Shown: positions 25,477 to 36,067, counted from the first letter of the stretch. The stretch: DNA of 64,000 nt from Caulobacter endophyticus (GCF_029543245.1 NZ_JARQWV010000010.1:1-64000); one strand, 5' to 3'. Program-made: numbers and translations. The notes: generated by a model not told the origin, from the letters alone.

Positions 25477-26926
25477 TGACGGCCTCCAGCGCGCTCAGGG
25501 TTTCGGCCACGTCGTCGAAGGGGTGGTTGACGCCGGCCACCAGCTGGCCCTGCTCATGACCCTTGCCGGCCACGACCAGCACGTCGCCGTCCTCCAGCAG
25601 GGCCACGCCCGCGCGGATGGCCTCGCGGCGGTCGCCGATCTCGCGCGCGCCGGGGGCGGCGGCAAGGATGGCGGCGCGGATGCTGGCGGGATCTTCCGAA
25701 CGCGGATTGTCGTCGGTGACGATGGCCACGTCGGCCAGGCGGGCGGCGATCTCGCCCATCTGCGGACGCTTGGTGCGGTCACGGTCTCCGCCGGCGCCGA
25801 ACACCGCCACCAGCTTGCCGCGAACGTGCGGACGCAGGGCCTTCAGCACCGTCTCCAGGCCGTCGGGGGTGTGGGCGTAGTCGACATAGGCCTCGCCCTT
25901 GCCGGTCCCCTTGCCCACGCGCTGCAGCCGGCCGGCCGCGCCTTCGAGCTTTTCCAGGGCGGCGAGCACGGCGTCCAGGTCCTCGCCCGTGGCCAGGACG
26001 AGACCCGCGGCGACCAGCACGTTGGAGGCCTGGAAGTCGCCGGCCAGCGGCAGCTTCACCTCGAACTCACGGTCCTGGGCGGCGATCTTCAGCAGCTGAC
26101 CCCACGGGGTCGGCTCGCGCGAGATCAGCTTCAGGCCCTGCCCTTGCTCGCCCACCGACAGGATGGTCTCGCCCGAGGTCACGGCGGCGGCGGCGAAGGC
26201 GGGGAAGGCGTCGCTGTCGGCGTTCAGCACGGCGGTCGCGCCGCGCGGCAGCAGGGCCTCGAACAGGCGCAGCTTGGCGGCCCGGTAGCAGCCCATGGTG
26301 CCGTGATAGTCGAGGTGGTCCTGGGTGAAGTTGGTGAAGCCGGCGGCGCTGATCTTCAGCCCGTCCAGGCGACGCTGATCGATGCCGTGCGACGAGGCTT
26401 CGACGGCCAGATGGGTGACGCCCATCTGCGCGAGCTTGGCGGCCATCTCGGCGACGTCGGCGGCGTCGGGCGTGGTCAGGCCCGGCGGGGTCAGTTGCTC
26501 GTCGGGAACGCCCGGGGCGCTGACGACGACGCCCAGCGTGCCCATGCTGGCGGCCTTCTTGCCCAGCAGGGCCAGGATCTGGCGGGCGAATCCGGCGACC
26601 GAGGTCTTGCCGTTGGTGCCGGTGACCGCGATCACCGTGGCCGGCTGGGCGATCCAGAACTCCGCGGCGGCCAGCGCGTAGGCGCGGCGGATGTCGGTCG
26701 CGTGGGCGGTCGGCACCGAAAGATCGGTGACGTCGTCGGGAGCCAGGACGGCGGCGGCGCCCGAGGCGATCGCGCCCGGAATGAAGCTGCGGCCGTCGAC
26801 CTTGCTGCCCGGCAGGGCGGCGAACAGGAAGCCTTCACGCACCTTGCGGCTGTCGGCGGTGACGCCGGCGATGGCCGGGTCAGCGTCGAACGGACGGTGC
26901 AGGATCTGTGAAAGCGTCTTGATCAA
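25469..26926 (-). CDS. murE: UDP-N-acetylmuramoyl-L-alanyl-D-glutamate--2,6-diaminopimelate ligase
   Basis: The 485-residue ligase has ITGVTADSRKVREGFLFAALPG-type N-terminal motifs, the ATP loop AVTGTNGKTSVAGFARQI, FTQDHLDYHGTMGCY, and the late DNPRSEDPASIR motif that recognises meso-diaminopimelate. It therefore builds a DAP-type peptidoglycan, as expected for this group. Its start overlaps the ftsI stop by 4 bp (ATGA). Confidence 0.97.
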   Translation of the reverse strand: MIKTLSQILHRPFDADPAIAGVTADSRKVREGFLFAALPGSKVDGRSFIPGAIASGAAAVLAPDDVTDLSVPTAHATDIRRAYALAAAEFWIAQPATVIAVTGTNGKTSVAGFARQILALLGKKAASMGTLGVVVSAPGVPDEQLTPPGLTTPDAADVAEMAAKLAQMGVTHLAVEASSHGIDQRRLDGLKISAAGFTNFTQDHLDYHGTMGCYRAAKLRLFEALLPRGATAVLNADSDAFPAFAAAAVTSGETILSVGEQGQGLKLISREPTPWGQLLKIAAQDREFEVKLPLAGDFQASNVLVAAGLVLATGEDLDAVLAALEKLEGAAGRLQRVGKGTGKGEAYVDYAHTPDGLETVLKALRPHVRGKLVAVFGAGGDRDRTKRPQMGEIAARLADVAIVTDDNPRSEDPASIRAAILAAAPGAREIGDRREAIRAGVALLEDGDVLVVAGKGHEQGQLVAGVNHPFDDVAETLSALEAVNG

Positions 26927-28686
26927 AGTCCCGCCCCTGGCGTGGTGGCTTTCGGCTGGGCGCCGGCGATGATGAGTTCGTTCCGGCGCTGGACGCCGAG
27001 GAACGGGGCGATGCGGTCGATGACCCGGCCGGCGGCCGGCGTGGCCACCCAGCCGCCGGTCGAGAAGCCGAAGGTCTTGGCCGTGCCGTGCGGTTCATCC
27101 AGCAGGATCAGGACGAAATAGCGGTCGGCCTCCATCGGCCCCTCGGTGGGGAACACCGCGGCGAAGGACGAGACCTGACGCTGGTGGTTGTAGCCGCGGA
27201 TCGACGGATCGTACTTCTCGCCGGTGCCGGTCTTGCCGCCGACCGACAGGCCCTTGACGTCGGCGGTCTTGCCGCTGCCGCCGGTGACATTGGCGCGCAT
27301 GATCTGCAGCATCTGCTGCGAGGTCTCTTCCGACAGCACGCGCGGACCTTCCGGGCGCACGCCGGGCGGCAGCTTGCGGATGGTCAGCGGCGGCATGGTG
27401 CCGCCGTTCAGCAGCGGGCCGAACGCGCGGGCCAGGGCCAGCGGGCTGACGTTCATGCCGTGGCCGAACGAGGTGGAGGCCACCGCGTCGGTGTCCCACT
27501 TCTTCGGGGTCAGCGGACGGGCGGACTCGCGCAGCTCCACCTTGGCCGGCTTGGTCAGGCCCAGATTGTTGTAATACTGGCTCAGCCGCTGGGCGCCGAC
27601 GCCCTCGGCCAGGCGCGCGGTGCCGATGTTGGACGAGTGCTGGAACACCTCGACCAGGGTCAGGATCTTCCGCGAGGCGTGGTAGTCGTGGATCGTGCGG
27701 TAGCCCAGCTTGTAGGGCTCGCGCGCGTCGAAGGTCGAGCTGGGCGTGGCCACGCCGGTGTCCAGGCCGATGGCGACGGTGAAGGCCTTGAAGGTCGAGC
27801 CCATCTCGTAGACCGAGGCGGCCGCGCGGTTCAGCTTGGCGTCGTCGCTGGCCTTGCCCGGATCGTTCGGGTCGAAGTCAGGATAGCTGGCCAGGCCCAG
27901 GATCTCGCCGGTGTGGACGTTGGTGACGATGCCGACTGCGCCCTTGGGGCCGAACTCCAGGGCGGCCTTGCGCAGCTCGTCCTCGAGGGCGGCCTGGACG
28001 CGCAGGTCGATCGACAGAGCGATCGGGGCGGCGCCCTCGCCCTTGGCGGCGGCCGCATGGATGTCGTCGTTCAGCGCGCCCTCGGCGCCGGCCAGGCCCT
28101 TGCCGCCGCCGTCGACGAAGCCGACGAAGTGCGCGGCCGAGCCGCCCAGCGGATAGACGCGGCGGGCCTGCTCCTCGAACTCCACGCCCGGCAGGCCCAG
28201 GTTGAAGATGGCGTCCTTCTGGGCCGGGTCGAGACCGCCCAGCAGGAAGGTGCGGCGATCGCCGAAGATGGCCTTGTCCAGGCGCTTGGCCGGCACCTGC
28301 GGCAGGGCCTTGCCCAGGGCGACGCGGGTGGCCTTGGCGTCCCAGACTTCCTTGGGGTCGATGTAGAGCGCGTAGTGGGTCAGGTCGACGGCCAGCAGCT
28401 TGCCCTCGCGGTCGACGAGATCGCCGCGCGCGCCTTCCATGGCCGCCAGGAAGCCGCCGTTCTTGCCGGCGTTGGAGAACACCGCCGCCCAGGTGGCGCC
28501 GACGGCCAGCACCATGAAGGCGCAGGCGAACAGGGCCAGGACGAAGAAGATGCGGATGCTGGTGTCGTCTTCGGGCTTGGCCGCGGCGCGCGAGCGCTCG
28601 AAGGCGTGTTCCAGGCGCCAGACGCGCTCGATCAGCCAGCGCCAGGCCGGACCGCCGCCGTGGGGAACGAGGTTGGCCAGGCTCAT
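26923..28686 (-). CDS. ftsI: peptidoglycan transpeptidase FtsI (PBP3)
   Basis: The 587-residue class B penicillin-binding protein has a membrane anchor at about residues 48-72 and a dimerisation domain. Its transpeptidase domain has the catalytic Ser in MGSTFKAFT, the SSN triad member in HSSNIGTA, and SVGGKTGTGEK for the KTG motif. It crosslinks septal peptidoglycan with FtsW. It is coupled to ftsL and murE by 4-bp overlaps. Confidence 0.96.
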   Translation of the reverse strand: MSLANLVPHGGGPAWRWLIERVWRLEHAFERSRAAAKPEDDTSIRIFFVLALFACAFMVLAVGATWAAVFSNAGKNGGFLAAMEGARGDLVDREGKLLAVDLTHYALYIDPKEVWDAKATRVALGKALPQVPAKRLDKAIFGDRRTFLLGGLDPAQKDAIFNLGLPGVEFEEQARRVYPLGGSAAHFVGFVDGGGKGLAGAEGALNDDIHAAAAKGEGAAPIALSIDLRVQAALEDELRKAALEFGPKGAVGIVTNVHTGEILGLASYPDFDPNDPGKASDDAKLNRAAASVYEMGSTFKAFTVAIGLDTGVATPSSTFDAREPYKLGYRTIHDYHASRKILTLVEVFQHSSNIGTARLAEGVGAQRLSQYYNNLGLTKPAKVELRESARPLTPKKWDTDAVASTSFGHGMNVSPLALARAFGPLLNGGTMPPLTIRKLPPGVRPEGPRVLSEETSQQMLQIMRANVTGGSGKTADVKGLSVGGKTGTGEKYDPSIRGYNHQRQVSSFAAVFPTEGPMEADRYFVLILLDEPHGTAKTFGFSTGGWVATPAAGRVIDRIAPFLGVQRRNELIIAGAQPKATTPGAGL

Positions 28687-29114
28687 CGCGGAGCCTCCTC
28701 GGCGCCGGTGGTGACGCCGTCGGGAGCGTCGGCGGCGGCCAGGGCCGGATCGGCCTTGGCGGCGACCGGCGGGGCGGGCAGCTTCGAGGCGGGGACCGGC
28801 TTGCGGGCCACGTCGATCAGCGCGTCTTCGCTGGTTTCGCGATCGGGCGCGATCGGGGCCAGCTGAGCGGCCTGGGCCAGGGATTCGATGCGGCGCGGCT
28901 GCTCCAGGTGAGCGACCTCGGCTTTCAGCAGGCGCACCTTGATGCGCTCTTCCTCGATCTGGCGCTCGACCGAGGCGATCTCGGCGCGCTCGCGACCGGC
29001 GAAGGCCTTGGCCATGTAGACGCCCAGCACCAGGGTCAGCAGCACCCCGACGCCGACGATATCGACCACGCGAAAGCCGCGGACGCGGCGATGGAAGATC
29101 TCTGAAATCCTCAC
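28683..29114 (-). CDS. ftsL: cell division protein FtsL-like
   Basis: The 143-residue bitopic protein has a short cytoplasmic start ([14 protein letters not shown]), one membrane span (about 18-38), then a heptad-rich coiled coil (about 42-80) and a Pro/Ala-rich tail. Position between rsmH and ftsI, size and topology identify it as FtsL, which is poorly conserved in sequence. It joins FtsB and FtsQ to activate FtsWI. Overlaps with both neighbours indicate a polycistronic message. Confidence 0.88.
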   Translation of the reverse strand: MRISEIFHRRVRGFRVVDIVGVGVLLTLVLGVYMAKAFAGRERAEIASVERQIEEERIKVRLLKAEVAHLEQPRRIESLAQAAQLAPIAPDRETSEDALIDVARKPVPASKLPAPPVAAKADPALAAADAPDGVTTGAEEAPR

Positions 29115-30052
29115 GCCGAGGCCTCCCAGACGGGGGCCTCGGTGCGGACGGCGGCGCGCAGCTTGGACGAGCGGGCGCGCGGATTGACGGCCAGCTCCTC
29201 CTCGCCCGGCGCGATGGCCTTGGTCGAGATCAACTTGAAGCTGGCGGGCGCGCCGGCGGCGGTCGGCGGCGCGTGGCGCGAACCGCCCGGCGTGCGGCCG
29301 GCGCGCTCGGCCAGGAAGTTCTTCACGATGCGGTCTTCCAGCGAATGGAAGGTCACCACCGCCAGGCGACCGCCCGGCTTCAGCACCGCCTCGGCGGCGG
29401 CCAGGCCCGCTTCCAGCTCGCCCAGCTCGTCATTGACGGCGATGCGCAGACCCTGGAACGAGCGCGTAGCAGGGTGAACCTTGGCGCCCTTGCGACCGCC
29501 CAGCGACCGCTCGATCACCTCGGCCAGGTCCAGCGTGCGGGTGAACGGCTTCTCGGCGCGACGCTTCACGATGAAGCTGGCCACGCGGCGCGAGGCGTGC
29601 TCCTCGCCATAGACATAGAGAATGCGGGCCAGCTCGGTCTGGTCGAGCGTGTTGACCAGATCGGCCGCCGTGGGGCCGTCGTCGCCCATGCGCATGTCCA
29701 GCGGACCGTCGCGCATGAAGGAGAAGCCGCGCTCGGCCTCGTCGAGCTGCATGGAAGACACGCCAAGATCCAGGGTTACGCCGTCCACCGACGCAGGCCC
29801 AAAATAGGCGGTGATTTGCGAGAAACGGTCCTGAATCAGCCGAAAGCGACCATCCGTCGCGGGAAGATCGGCCGTGAAGCGCTGCACTGTCGGATCGCGG
29901 TCGAAGGCCGTGACCGAGGCGCCGCTGGCCAGGATCGCGCGGGTGTAGCCGCCGGCGCCGAAGGTGCCGTCGAGGATCATGTCGCCCGGCTTGGCGTCGA
30001 GCGCCTGAACGACTTCGCTCAGCAGGACCGAGATGTGCGGGGCGGCGCTCAT
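29111..30052 (-). CDS. rsmH: 16S rRNA (cytosine(1402)-N(4))-methyltransferase
   Basis: The 313-residue protein (start [11 protein letters not shown]) has the SAM-binding [14 protein letters not shown], and [28 protein letters not shown], which is diagnostic of RsmH/Mra[13 protein letters not shown] lies near the C-terminus. It methylates N4 of C1402 in 16S rRNA. The ATGA overlap with mraZ sets the start; a longer frame would run inside mraZ. Confidence 0.97.
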   Translation of the reverse strand: MSAAPHISVLLSEVVQALDAKPGDMILDGTFGAGGYTRAILASGASVTAFDRDPTVQRFTADLPATDGRFRLIQDRFSQITAYFGPASVDGVTLDLGVSSMQLDEAERGFSFMRDGPLDMRMGDDGPTAADLVNTLDQTELARILYVYGEEHASRRVASFIVKRRAEKPFTRTLDLAEVIERSLGGRKGAKVHPATRSFQGLRIAVNDELGELEAGLAAAEAVLKPGGRLAVVTFHSLEDRIVKNFLAERAGRTPGGSRHAPPTAAGAPASFKLISTKAIAPGEEELAVNPRARSSKLRAAVRTEAPVWEASA

Positions 30053-30516
30053 GCGGCGCCTCCCAGGCGCGCGGTGCGCTGCTGGGCGCGCAGGGCGGCC
30101 AGACCGTCGCGGGCCAGTTCGCGTTGAGCCGCGCGGTGAGCCTGGAACGCGTCGCGCGACCAGATCTGGAAGCGCTCGCCCAGACCCACGATCGTCACTT
30201 CGTCCGTAAGGCCGAACATGTCGCACAGAACGTCGGGCAGGGTGATGCGGCCGGCGGTGTCGAACGACAGGCGAGCCATGCCGCCCAGGACGCTGGTTTC
30301 CAGCGCCGAGCGCACCGGGTCACCGAAGGGCAGCTCGTCGATCACCGACTGATAGCGGTCGAACAGGGCCTTGCCGCCGGCTTCCAGGCAGTCGGCCTCG
30401 ATCGAGGGGAAGCAGAAAATGCCGTCGAAGGGGCCCGAGACGGCGGCGCGGAACTCCTGCGGCACCACGAGGCGCCGTTTGCTGTCCAGCTGCTTCTCGA
30501 ACGTCGAGAGGAACAC
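30049..30516 (-). CDS. mraZ: transcriptional regulator MraZ
   Basis: The 155-residue protein has two SpoVT-AbrB-like repeats, each with the DNA-binding motif of Mra[18 protein letters not shown] near the N-terminus and [15 protein letters not shown] in the second half. A GTG at 30516 gives the usual start ([10 protein letters not shown]); an ATG at 30540 would add eight residues. MraZ binds repeats in front of its own operon and generally represses it. Three such repeats lie 57-81 bp upstream. Confidence 0.95.
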   Translation of the reverse strand: MFLSTFEKQLDSKRRLVVPQEFRAAVSGPFDGIFCFPSIEADCLEAGGKALFDRYQSVIDELPFGDPVRSALETSVLGGMARLSFDTAGRITLPDVLCDMFGLTDEVTIVGLGERFQIWSRDAFQAHRAAQRELARDGLAALRAQQRTARLGGAA

Positions 30517-30572
30517 CCCGCCAACCCTTGCCCAAAACACGGTCGCCCCAGCACGAGTCCGACCGGCCCGAA

Positions 30573-30597
30573 TGGGTTAACATGGGATGAAGTGGGA
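30573..30597 (-). promoter_or_regulatory. three MraZ-type TGGGN direct repeats
   Basis: TGGGT (30573), TGGGA (30583) and TGGGA (30593) repeat at an exact 10-bp period with 5-bp spacers on the plus strand. They lie upstream of mraZ, which is on the minus strand. Three TGGGN boxes with 5-bp spacers is the described MraZ operator pattern. It implies autoregulation of the whole dcw block. Confidence 0.75.
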
Positions 30598-30783
30598 AAC
30601 AATGACACCAGGGGCCATTTCGCCAGGAATTCAAAGGCGCTAGCGGTAATATCGAACCGCTTAAATTGGTTAATTTCGGAACATACAGACAACTGAATTT
30701 CTATCCACAGACTCGCGCACAGACGCATCCCATCGCGGCCCATTTCGGTGGGCCTTGGGGCGCTTGGGGTTGCGGAAAGTTTG

Positions 30784-31174
30784 ATGGACCAGACGGCCTG
30801 TAAGCCGGGTTCTGTGCCGCCCCTGTGAACAGGGACGCGACGATCATTCCTCTTGGCCGCCCATTGCTGGACGACTCTGGCGACCAACCCGGATCCTCTC
30901 GGCCAGTGACGACCTAGCCGGCGAACCGGCGCGGGATCCCTATTCGGTCTTGCTCCAGGCGGGGCTTGCCATGCCGTCCCTGTCGCCAGGTCCGCGGTGG
31001 GCTCTTACCCCACCCTTTCACCCTTCCCGCCCCGTAGGGAGGAGGTTTGCTTTCTGTGGCGCTTTCCCTGGGATCGCTCCCGGTGGGCGTTACCCACCGC
31101 CTTGTCACCGTGGAGCCCGGACTTTCCTCGACTCCCTTGCGGGATACCGCGATCGCCCGGCCATCTGGTCCGCG
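30784..31174 (-). ncRNA. rnpB: RNase P RNA (type A)
   Basis: Read on the minus strand, the 5' end GGACCAGATGGCC pairs with the 3' end GGCCGTCTGGTCC to form helix P1. The universal GAGGAAAGTCCGGGCTC block lies near the start. The 3' conserved sequence ends CCGGCTTACAGGCCG. Length of about 390 bases fits the alphaproteobacterial type A molecule, the catalytic subunit that matures tRNA 5' ends. Ends are estimated from P1 to within about 5 bases. Confidence 0.95.
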
Positions 31175-31231
31175 CTCTCTTTGACGGCGGATAGGGCGGC
31201 GGTCAATTGGCGATCTTGGCGCGATGGACTA

Positions 31232-31249
31232 AACTAACCGGACTTAGTT
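31232..31249. promoter_or_regulatory. inverted repeat before antitoxin remnant
   Basis: AACTAA, six bases (CCGGAC), TTAGTT forms a perfect 6-bp inverted repeat ending 13 bp before the antitoxin ATG. It is probably the autoregulatory operator of the former toxin-antitoxin pair. Confidence 0.55.
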
Positions 31250-31262
31250 CACGGAGCCGCGG

Positions 31263-31538
31263 ATGCGCACCGTCAACATCCACGAGGCCAAGACCCACCT
31301 CTCGCGCCTCGTCGAGCAGGCCGCCGACGGCGAAGCCTTCATTATAGCCAAGGCCGGCAAGCCCATGGTCAAGGTCGTGCCACTTCAGGCCGAGGACCGC
31401 CCGGCCGCGCGACGGATCGGGTTCATGGACGGCGAGGGCATGGTCCCGGACGACTTCGACACCATGTTCGCCGACGAGATCATCGCGATGTTCGAGGGCG
31501 CACTGCTACTCACCAGCGACCGACAATTGGCCCTCTAA
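31263..31538 (+). CDS. Phd/YefM-type antitoxin fused to a toxin C-terminal remnant
   Basis: The first 75 or so residues are a standard Phd/VapB antitoxin: MRTVNIHEAKTHLSRLVEQ, then GEAFIIAKAGKPMVKVVPL, and the acidic tail FDTMFADEIIAMFEG, which normally ends the protein. Here the frame continues with ALLLTSDRQLAL, which resembles the C-terminal LLTxDRxLxxY of VapC PIN-domain toxins. The body of a toxin gene appears to have been deleted with the two ends joined in frame. It may still bind DNA. Confidence 0.75.
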   Translation: MRTVNIHEAKTHLSRLVEQAADGEAFIIAKAGKPMVKVVPLQAEDRPAARRIGFMDGEGMVPDDFDTMFADEIIAMFEGALLLTSDRQLAL

Positions 31539-31562
31539 GGCGCGCCAGTGCTGACGATCTAA
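31499..31562 (+). pseudogene. VapC-type PIN toxin remnant
   Basis: Past the stop at 31536-31538 the same frame reads GAPVLTI and then TAA (31560-31562). Together with the preceding LLTSDRQLAL this gives LLTSDRQLAL-stop-GAPVLTI, matching a PIN toxin C-terminus in which the usual Tyr codon is now TAA. About 20 codons remain of a toxin normally near 130 residues. Confidence 0.6.
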
Positions 31563-32164
31563 CCCTCGCCCCGCATCCAGTCCGCCACGGGGTGATCGCC
31601 CAGCGCTTCGATCACGCCCACGCGCTCGGCCTGCGACTTGTTCTGGCCGAGCTTGAAGGTGCCTTCCAGGCGCTCGACGTGCAGCCGCGCGCCGACAATA
31701 CCTTTGAACAGCCCCTCGAACCGGGCCCCCGACAGCTTGTCGCGCGTCCAGGCGGGCTTGGGCGCCAGGAGCGCCTCCTCCTGGGCGGCCAGGTCGTCGA
31801 GCAGTTGAACCGTCTCGGCGTCCGACAGCGGCGTAACGAAGCCCTCGGCCTCGGCCGAGACATAGTTCCAGGTCGGCGCGTGGTCCTGCGTACCGTACCA
31901 GTCGGGGCTGACATAGGCGTGCGCGCCACTGGCCACGGCGATGGCGGAAAAGCCCGTCACCACCGCCGGGGCCAGCTCGTTGCGGCGCGACAGGTGGAAG
32001 TCGAGAAAGAGGCCGTCCTCACCCAGGTCGCGCACCACCACCGGCGCCTGGGCCACGAACGGCCGGCCGCCGACGCTGGCGCACAGCGTCACGAACGAAT
32101 GCTCGGCGAAGAAGGCGAGCAGGCGCGCGCGGTCCTCGACGTGGAAAGCCCTGGCCGGATGCAT
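31559..32164 (-). CDS. PaiB family FMN-binding negative transcriptional regulator
   Basis: The 201-residue protein starts MHPARAFHVED and shows the PaiB family split-barrel pattern: FAEHSFVTLCAS, LFLDFHLSRRNELAP, YVSPDWYGTQDHAPTWNYVSAEAEG, and KLGQNKSQAERVGVIEAL at the C-terminus. Family members bind FMN; a repressor role comes from Bacillus PaiB and is not established here. The start overlaps the amidase stop by one base, so they are co-transcribed. Confidence 0.9.
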   Translation of the reverse strand: MHPARAFHVEDRARLLAFFAEHSFVTLCASVGGRPFVAQAPVVVRDLGEDGLFLDFHLSRRNELAPAVVTGFSAIAVASGAHAYVSPDWYGTQDHAPTWNYVSAEAEGFVTPLSDAETVQLLDDLAAQEEALLAPKPAWTRDKLSGARFEGLFKGIVGARLHVERLEGTFKLGQNKSQAERVGVIEALGDHPVADWMRGEG

Positions 32165-32889
32165 CAGGCGCCCGCCGCCGCCCGCAGCAGACCCACCAGC
32201 CGCGCGCGGGTCTCGCCGTCGGCGACGCCGTCGAAGCGGGTCTGCAGCCAGTGGCGCTGGAAGGCGGCGACCACCGTCTCCGTCCACTCGTCGTACTGGC
32301 CAGACGGCGCGCAGTCGAAGCCCAGGCGCGTGAGGCCCGCTTGCAGCGCGAAGACGCCGGTCCCCTCCTCGCCCCGGCCCAGCGGCGCGCCGGGCGAGGA
32401 CGGCGGCTCGACCCACAGGCCATGGCCGCTCTCGGCCAGGCGCTTCCACGGGAACAGTTCGCCCGGATCGATCTTGCGCGCGGGGGCGACGTCGGAATGG
32501 CCGATGATGCGGTCGTCGTCGATGGTCCAGCGCGAGCGGATGTCGGCCAGCAGGTTGATCACCGAGGCGATCTGGGCGTCGGGAAAGGCGCGATAGCCGA
32601 ACTCGTGGCCGGGATTGACGATCTCGATGCCGATCGAGGACGAGTTGATGTCCTTGACGCCCTTCCAGAAGGCCGCGCCGGCGTGCCAGGCCCGCCGCTC
32701 CTCGGCCACCAGGCGAAACACCCGGCCGTCTTCTTCCACGACGTAGTGAGCGCTGACCTTGGCCTCGGGATCACGCAGGCGCTCGATGGCCGCCTCGCCG
32801 CTCTGCATGCCGGTATAGTGCAGCACGACGGTGTCGGGCACGGCCTTGCGGGCGTCGAAGTTCGGCGACGGGGCCTCGACGATGGTCAT
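32164..32889 (-). CDS. N-acetylmuramoyl-L-alanine amidase with peptidoglycan-binding domain
   Basis: The 241-residue protein has an amidase_2 domain (about 1-160) with zinc-site motifs VVLHYTGMQ, AWHAGAAFW and GHSDVAPARKIDPGELFPW. Its C-terminal peptidoglycan-binding helices (about 180-240) include LQAGLTRLGFDC and FQRHW. That is the AmiD/AmpD-like layout. No signal peptide is visible, pointing to cytoplasmic recycling of anhydro-muropeptides. It overlaps the transporter upstream by 4 bp. Confidence 0.92.
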   Translation of the reverse strand: MTIVEAPSPNFDARKAVPDTVVLHYTGMQSGEAAIERLRDPEAKVSAHYVVEEDGRVFRLVAEERRAWHAGAAFWKGVKDINSSSIGIEIVNPGHEFGYRAFPDAQIASVINLLADIRSRWTIDDDRIIGHSDVAPARKIDPGELFPWKRLAESGHGLWVEPPSSPGAPLGRGEEGTGVFALQAGLTRLGFDCAPSGQYDEWTETVVAAFQRHWLQTRFDGVADGETRARLVGLLRAAAGA

Positions 32890-33779
32890 TGCGAGCGGTC
32901 CTTGAGAAACATCAGTAGCGGCGTCACCTGGTTGCGGCGCAGGGCCACGATCAGCACGCCGGCGAGGGCCAGGGCCGCGCCCAGGCCCATGCGCAGGTCG
33001 AAATGGTCATGGGTGATGGCGACGCCAAGACCGATGGTCATCAGCGGCGTCATCAGGGTGAGCGGAGCGATCAGGTTGGCCTCGTAGCGCTGGATCAGCC
33101 CGTAATAGCCGGTGTGGGCGATCACCGACACCACCAGCGCCGAATAGGCCACGGCGGCCACGAACGGCCAGCCGGCCTCGAAGGCCTTGTCGCTGGCGCC
33201 GGGCTCCAGGGCGAGGCTGGCGGCGGCCAGCAGCCAGACCGAGGTGAAGCCCACCCAGGCCTGCAGCTGCAACGGCTTCACCCGCTGGATCTGCTTCATC
33301 ATCACCGCGCCCAGCGAGCCGGCCAGGGCCGAGGCCACCACCAGCCACAGGCCCATCGACAGCGAAAAGCCGCGCGGGTTCCAGATCACGATCAGCGCGC
33401 CGGCCAGGGTCAGGGCGATGCCGATCCCCCGCCGCCAGTGGATCTTCTCGCCCAGCATCAGCACCGACAGCAGGGTGGTGAAGGGCACGCCGGCCTGCAC
33501 CACCACCGCCGCCGCCGACGGCGAGGCGGTCTTGAAGCCCATGAACAGCAGCGCAAAACCCCCCGCCCCCATCAGCACGCCGACCACCAGCATCCGCCAG
33601 GTCGGCCGGGGCGCGGGCAGCAGCCACGGCAGCGTCACCGCCGCGACCAAGGCAAAGCGCACCGCCGCATAGAACAGCGGCGGCACGCCCCAGTGGGCGA
33701 CCACGATCTTGGAGACGATGTTGTTGCTGGCCCAGATCAGGCAGATCAGCACCAACAGGCCGAAGTCGCGTAGGGACAT
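32886..33779 (-). CDS. EamA/DMT family transporter
   Basis: The 297-residue protein (start MSLRDFGLLVL) has ten predicted spans in two EamA repeats. Typical elements are IWASNNIVSKIVV near the start and LGAALALAGVLIVAL near the end. Substrate is unknown. It heads a three-gene operon with the amidase and the PaiB-like protein. Confidence 0.88.
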   Translation of the reverse strand: MSLRDFGLLVLICLIWASNNIVSKIVVAHWGVPPLFYAAVRFALVAAVTLPWLLPAPRPTWRMLVVGVLMGAGGFALLFMGFKTASPSAAAVVVQAGVPFTTLLSVLMLGEKIHWRRGIGIALTLAGALIVIWNPRGFSLSMGLWLVVASALAGSLGAVMMKQIQRVKPLQLQAWVGFTSVWLLAAASLALEPGASDKAFEAGWPFVAAVAYSALVVSVIAHTGYYGLIQRYEANLIAPLTLMTPLMTIGLGVAITHDHFDLRMGLGAALALAGVLIVALRRNQVTPLLMFLKDRSQ

Positions 33780-33937
33780 GACCTTCCGCATACGCGGGCA
33801 CGAGGACCATGCGCAATGAAAACCGACGCCATCGCACGCGCCGCAATTGACGTCGGGTCCAAACGGTCGTTTGCTGGTGAACATCGTTCACTTAAAACAG
33901 GATCCGGGCTCACCGGACCACGGGGACGGAGACGGCC

Positions 33938-35413
<1,476 letters not shown>

Positions 35414-35433
35414 CGGCCGCCGCCTCCGGCGCG

Positions 35434-35895
35434 TCAGTTGATGACGATCGGCGTGCCCGAGCTGACCTGGAAATAGCTCCAGGTCGTCAGGAACGACAGC
35501 TGGGTGTAGAAGAAGCCCCCGCCGGGCGAGCCGTTGCCCCAGTTGACTTCCAGGGTCTGCGAGCCGGTCGGGTGGACTGGGCCGAACATCATCCCGAAGT
35601 TGTCGATGTAGAGCTTCTGGGGGCCCAACCGCACGTTCCACGGCAGGCCGGTGAAGCTCATCTGTTCGCAGCCGTAGCCGCCTGTAATGGCGGCGTTGGT
35701 GACGGTCGCGGAGGCGCCCCCCGCCGGCACGTCGAAGGTCATGACATAGTCGCAGCCCGCCGCGGCTTCGATGGTCATCGAGCCGGCGACCGTGAACGTC
35801 GTCGGATTGGGCGTGATCACCTGGGCTTGAGCGCCGGTGGCGACGAGCGCCCCCGCCATCGCGACCAGCGCGAACAGACGCGAGATCCAGGACAT
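35434..35895 (-). CDS. small secreted protein of unknown function
   Basis: The 153-residue protein has a signal peptide (about 1-24, ending GAQAQ). The mature beta-rich domain begins VITPNPTTFTVAGSMT and contains two Cys residues (GCDYVM and GCEQMSF) and the segment MSFTGLPWNVR. It resembles a family of short secreted proteins often multicopy in Caulobacter and Phenylobacterium. It converges on the monooxygenase gene. Confidence 0.72.
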   Translation of the reverse strand: MSWISRLFALVAMAGALVATGAQAQVITPNPTTFTVAGSMTIEAAAGCDYVMTFDVPAGGASATVTNAAITGGYGCEQMSFTGLPWNVRLGPQKLYIDNFGMMFGPVHPTGSQTLEVNWGNGSPGGGFFYTQLSFLTTWSYFQVSSGTPIVIN

Positions 35896-35942
35896 TGGTA
35901 CCTCCCTAGTGGTTGATTTGTTTATGCACAACCTTCGGTACA

Positions 35943-35960
35943 ATTTACAAACATGTAAAT
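35943..35960. promoter_or_regulatory. palindromic operator ATTTACA-N4-TGTAAAT
   Basis: A perfect 7-bp inverted repeat with spacer AACA lies between the divergent secreted-protein gene (start 35895) and lipoprotein gene (start 36068). The size and A/T-rich form suit a TetR-family dimer. Confidence 0.55.
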
Positions 35961-36067
35961 CAATGCCGCGAATGGCGCCGGGCGCCGTGGAACCCAAGGT
36001 TCAGCTTGCCGTTCCTGATCAGCGTTCATCACCTTATGATGGGCGCGAAGCAGTGGAGCGGGGTGTC

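Noticed and set aside
30654-30670. TTAA-N5-TTAA upstream of mraZ as a CtrA site
   Set aside because: The spacing does not fit the consensus; the AT-rich stretch more likely forms part of the promoter.
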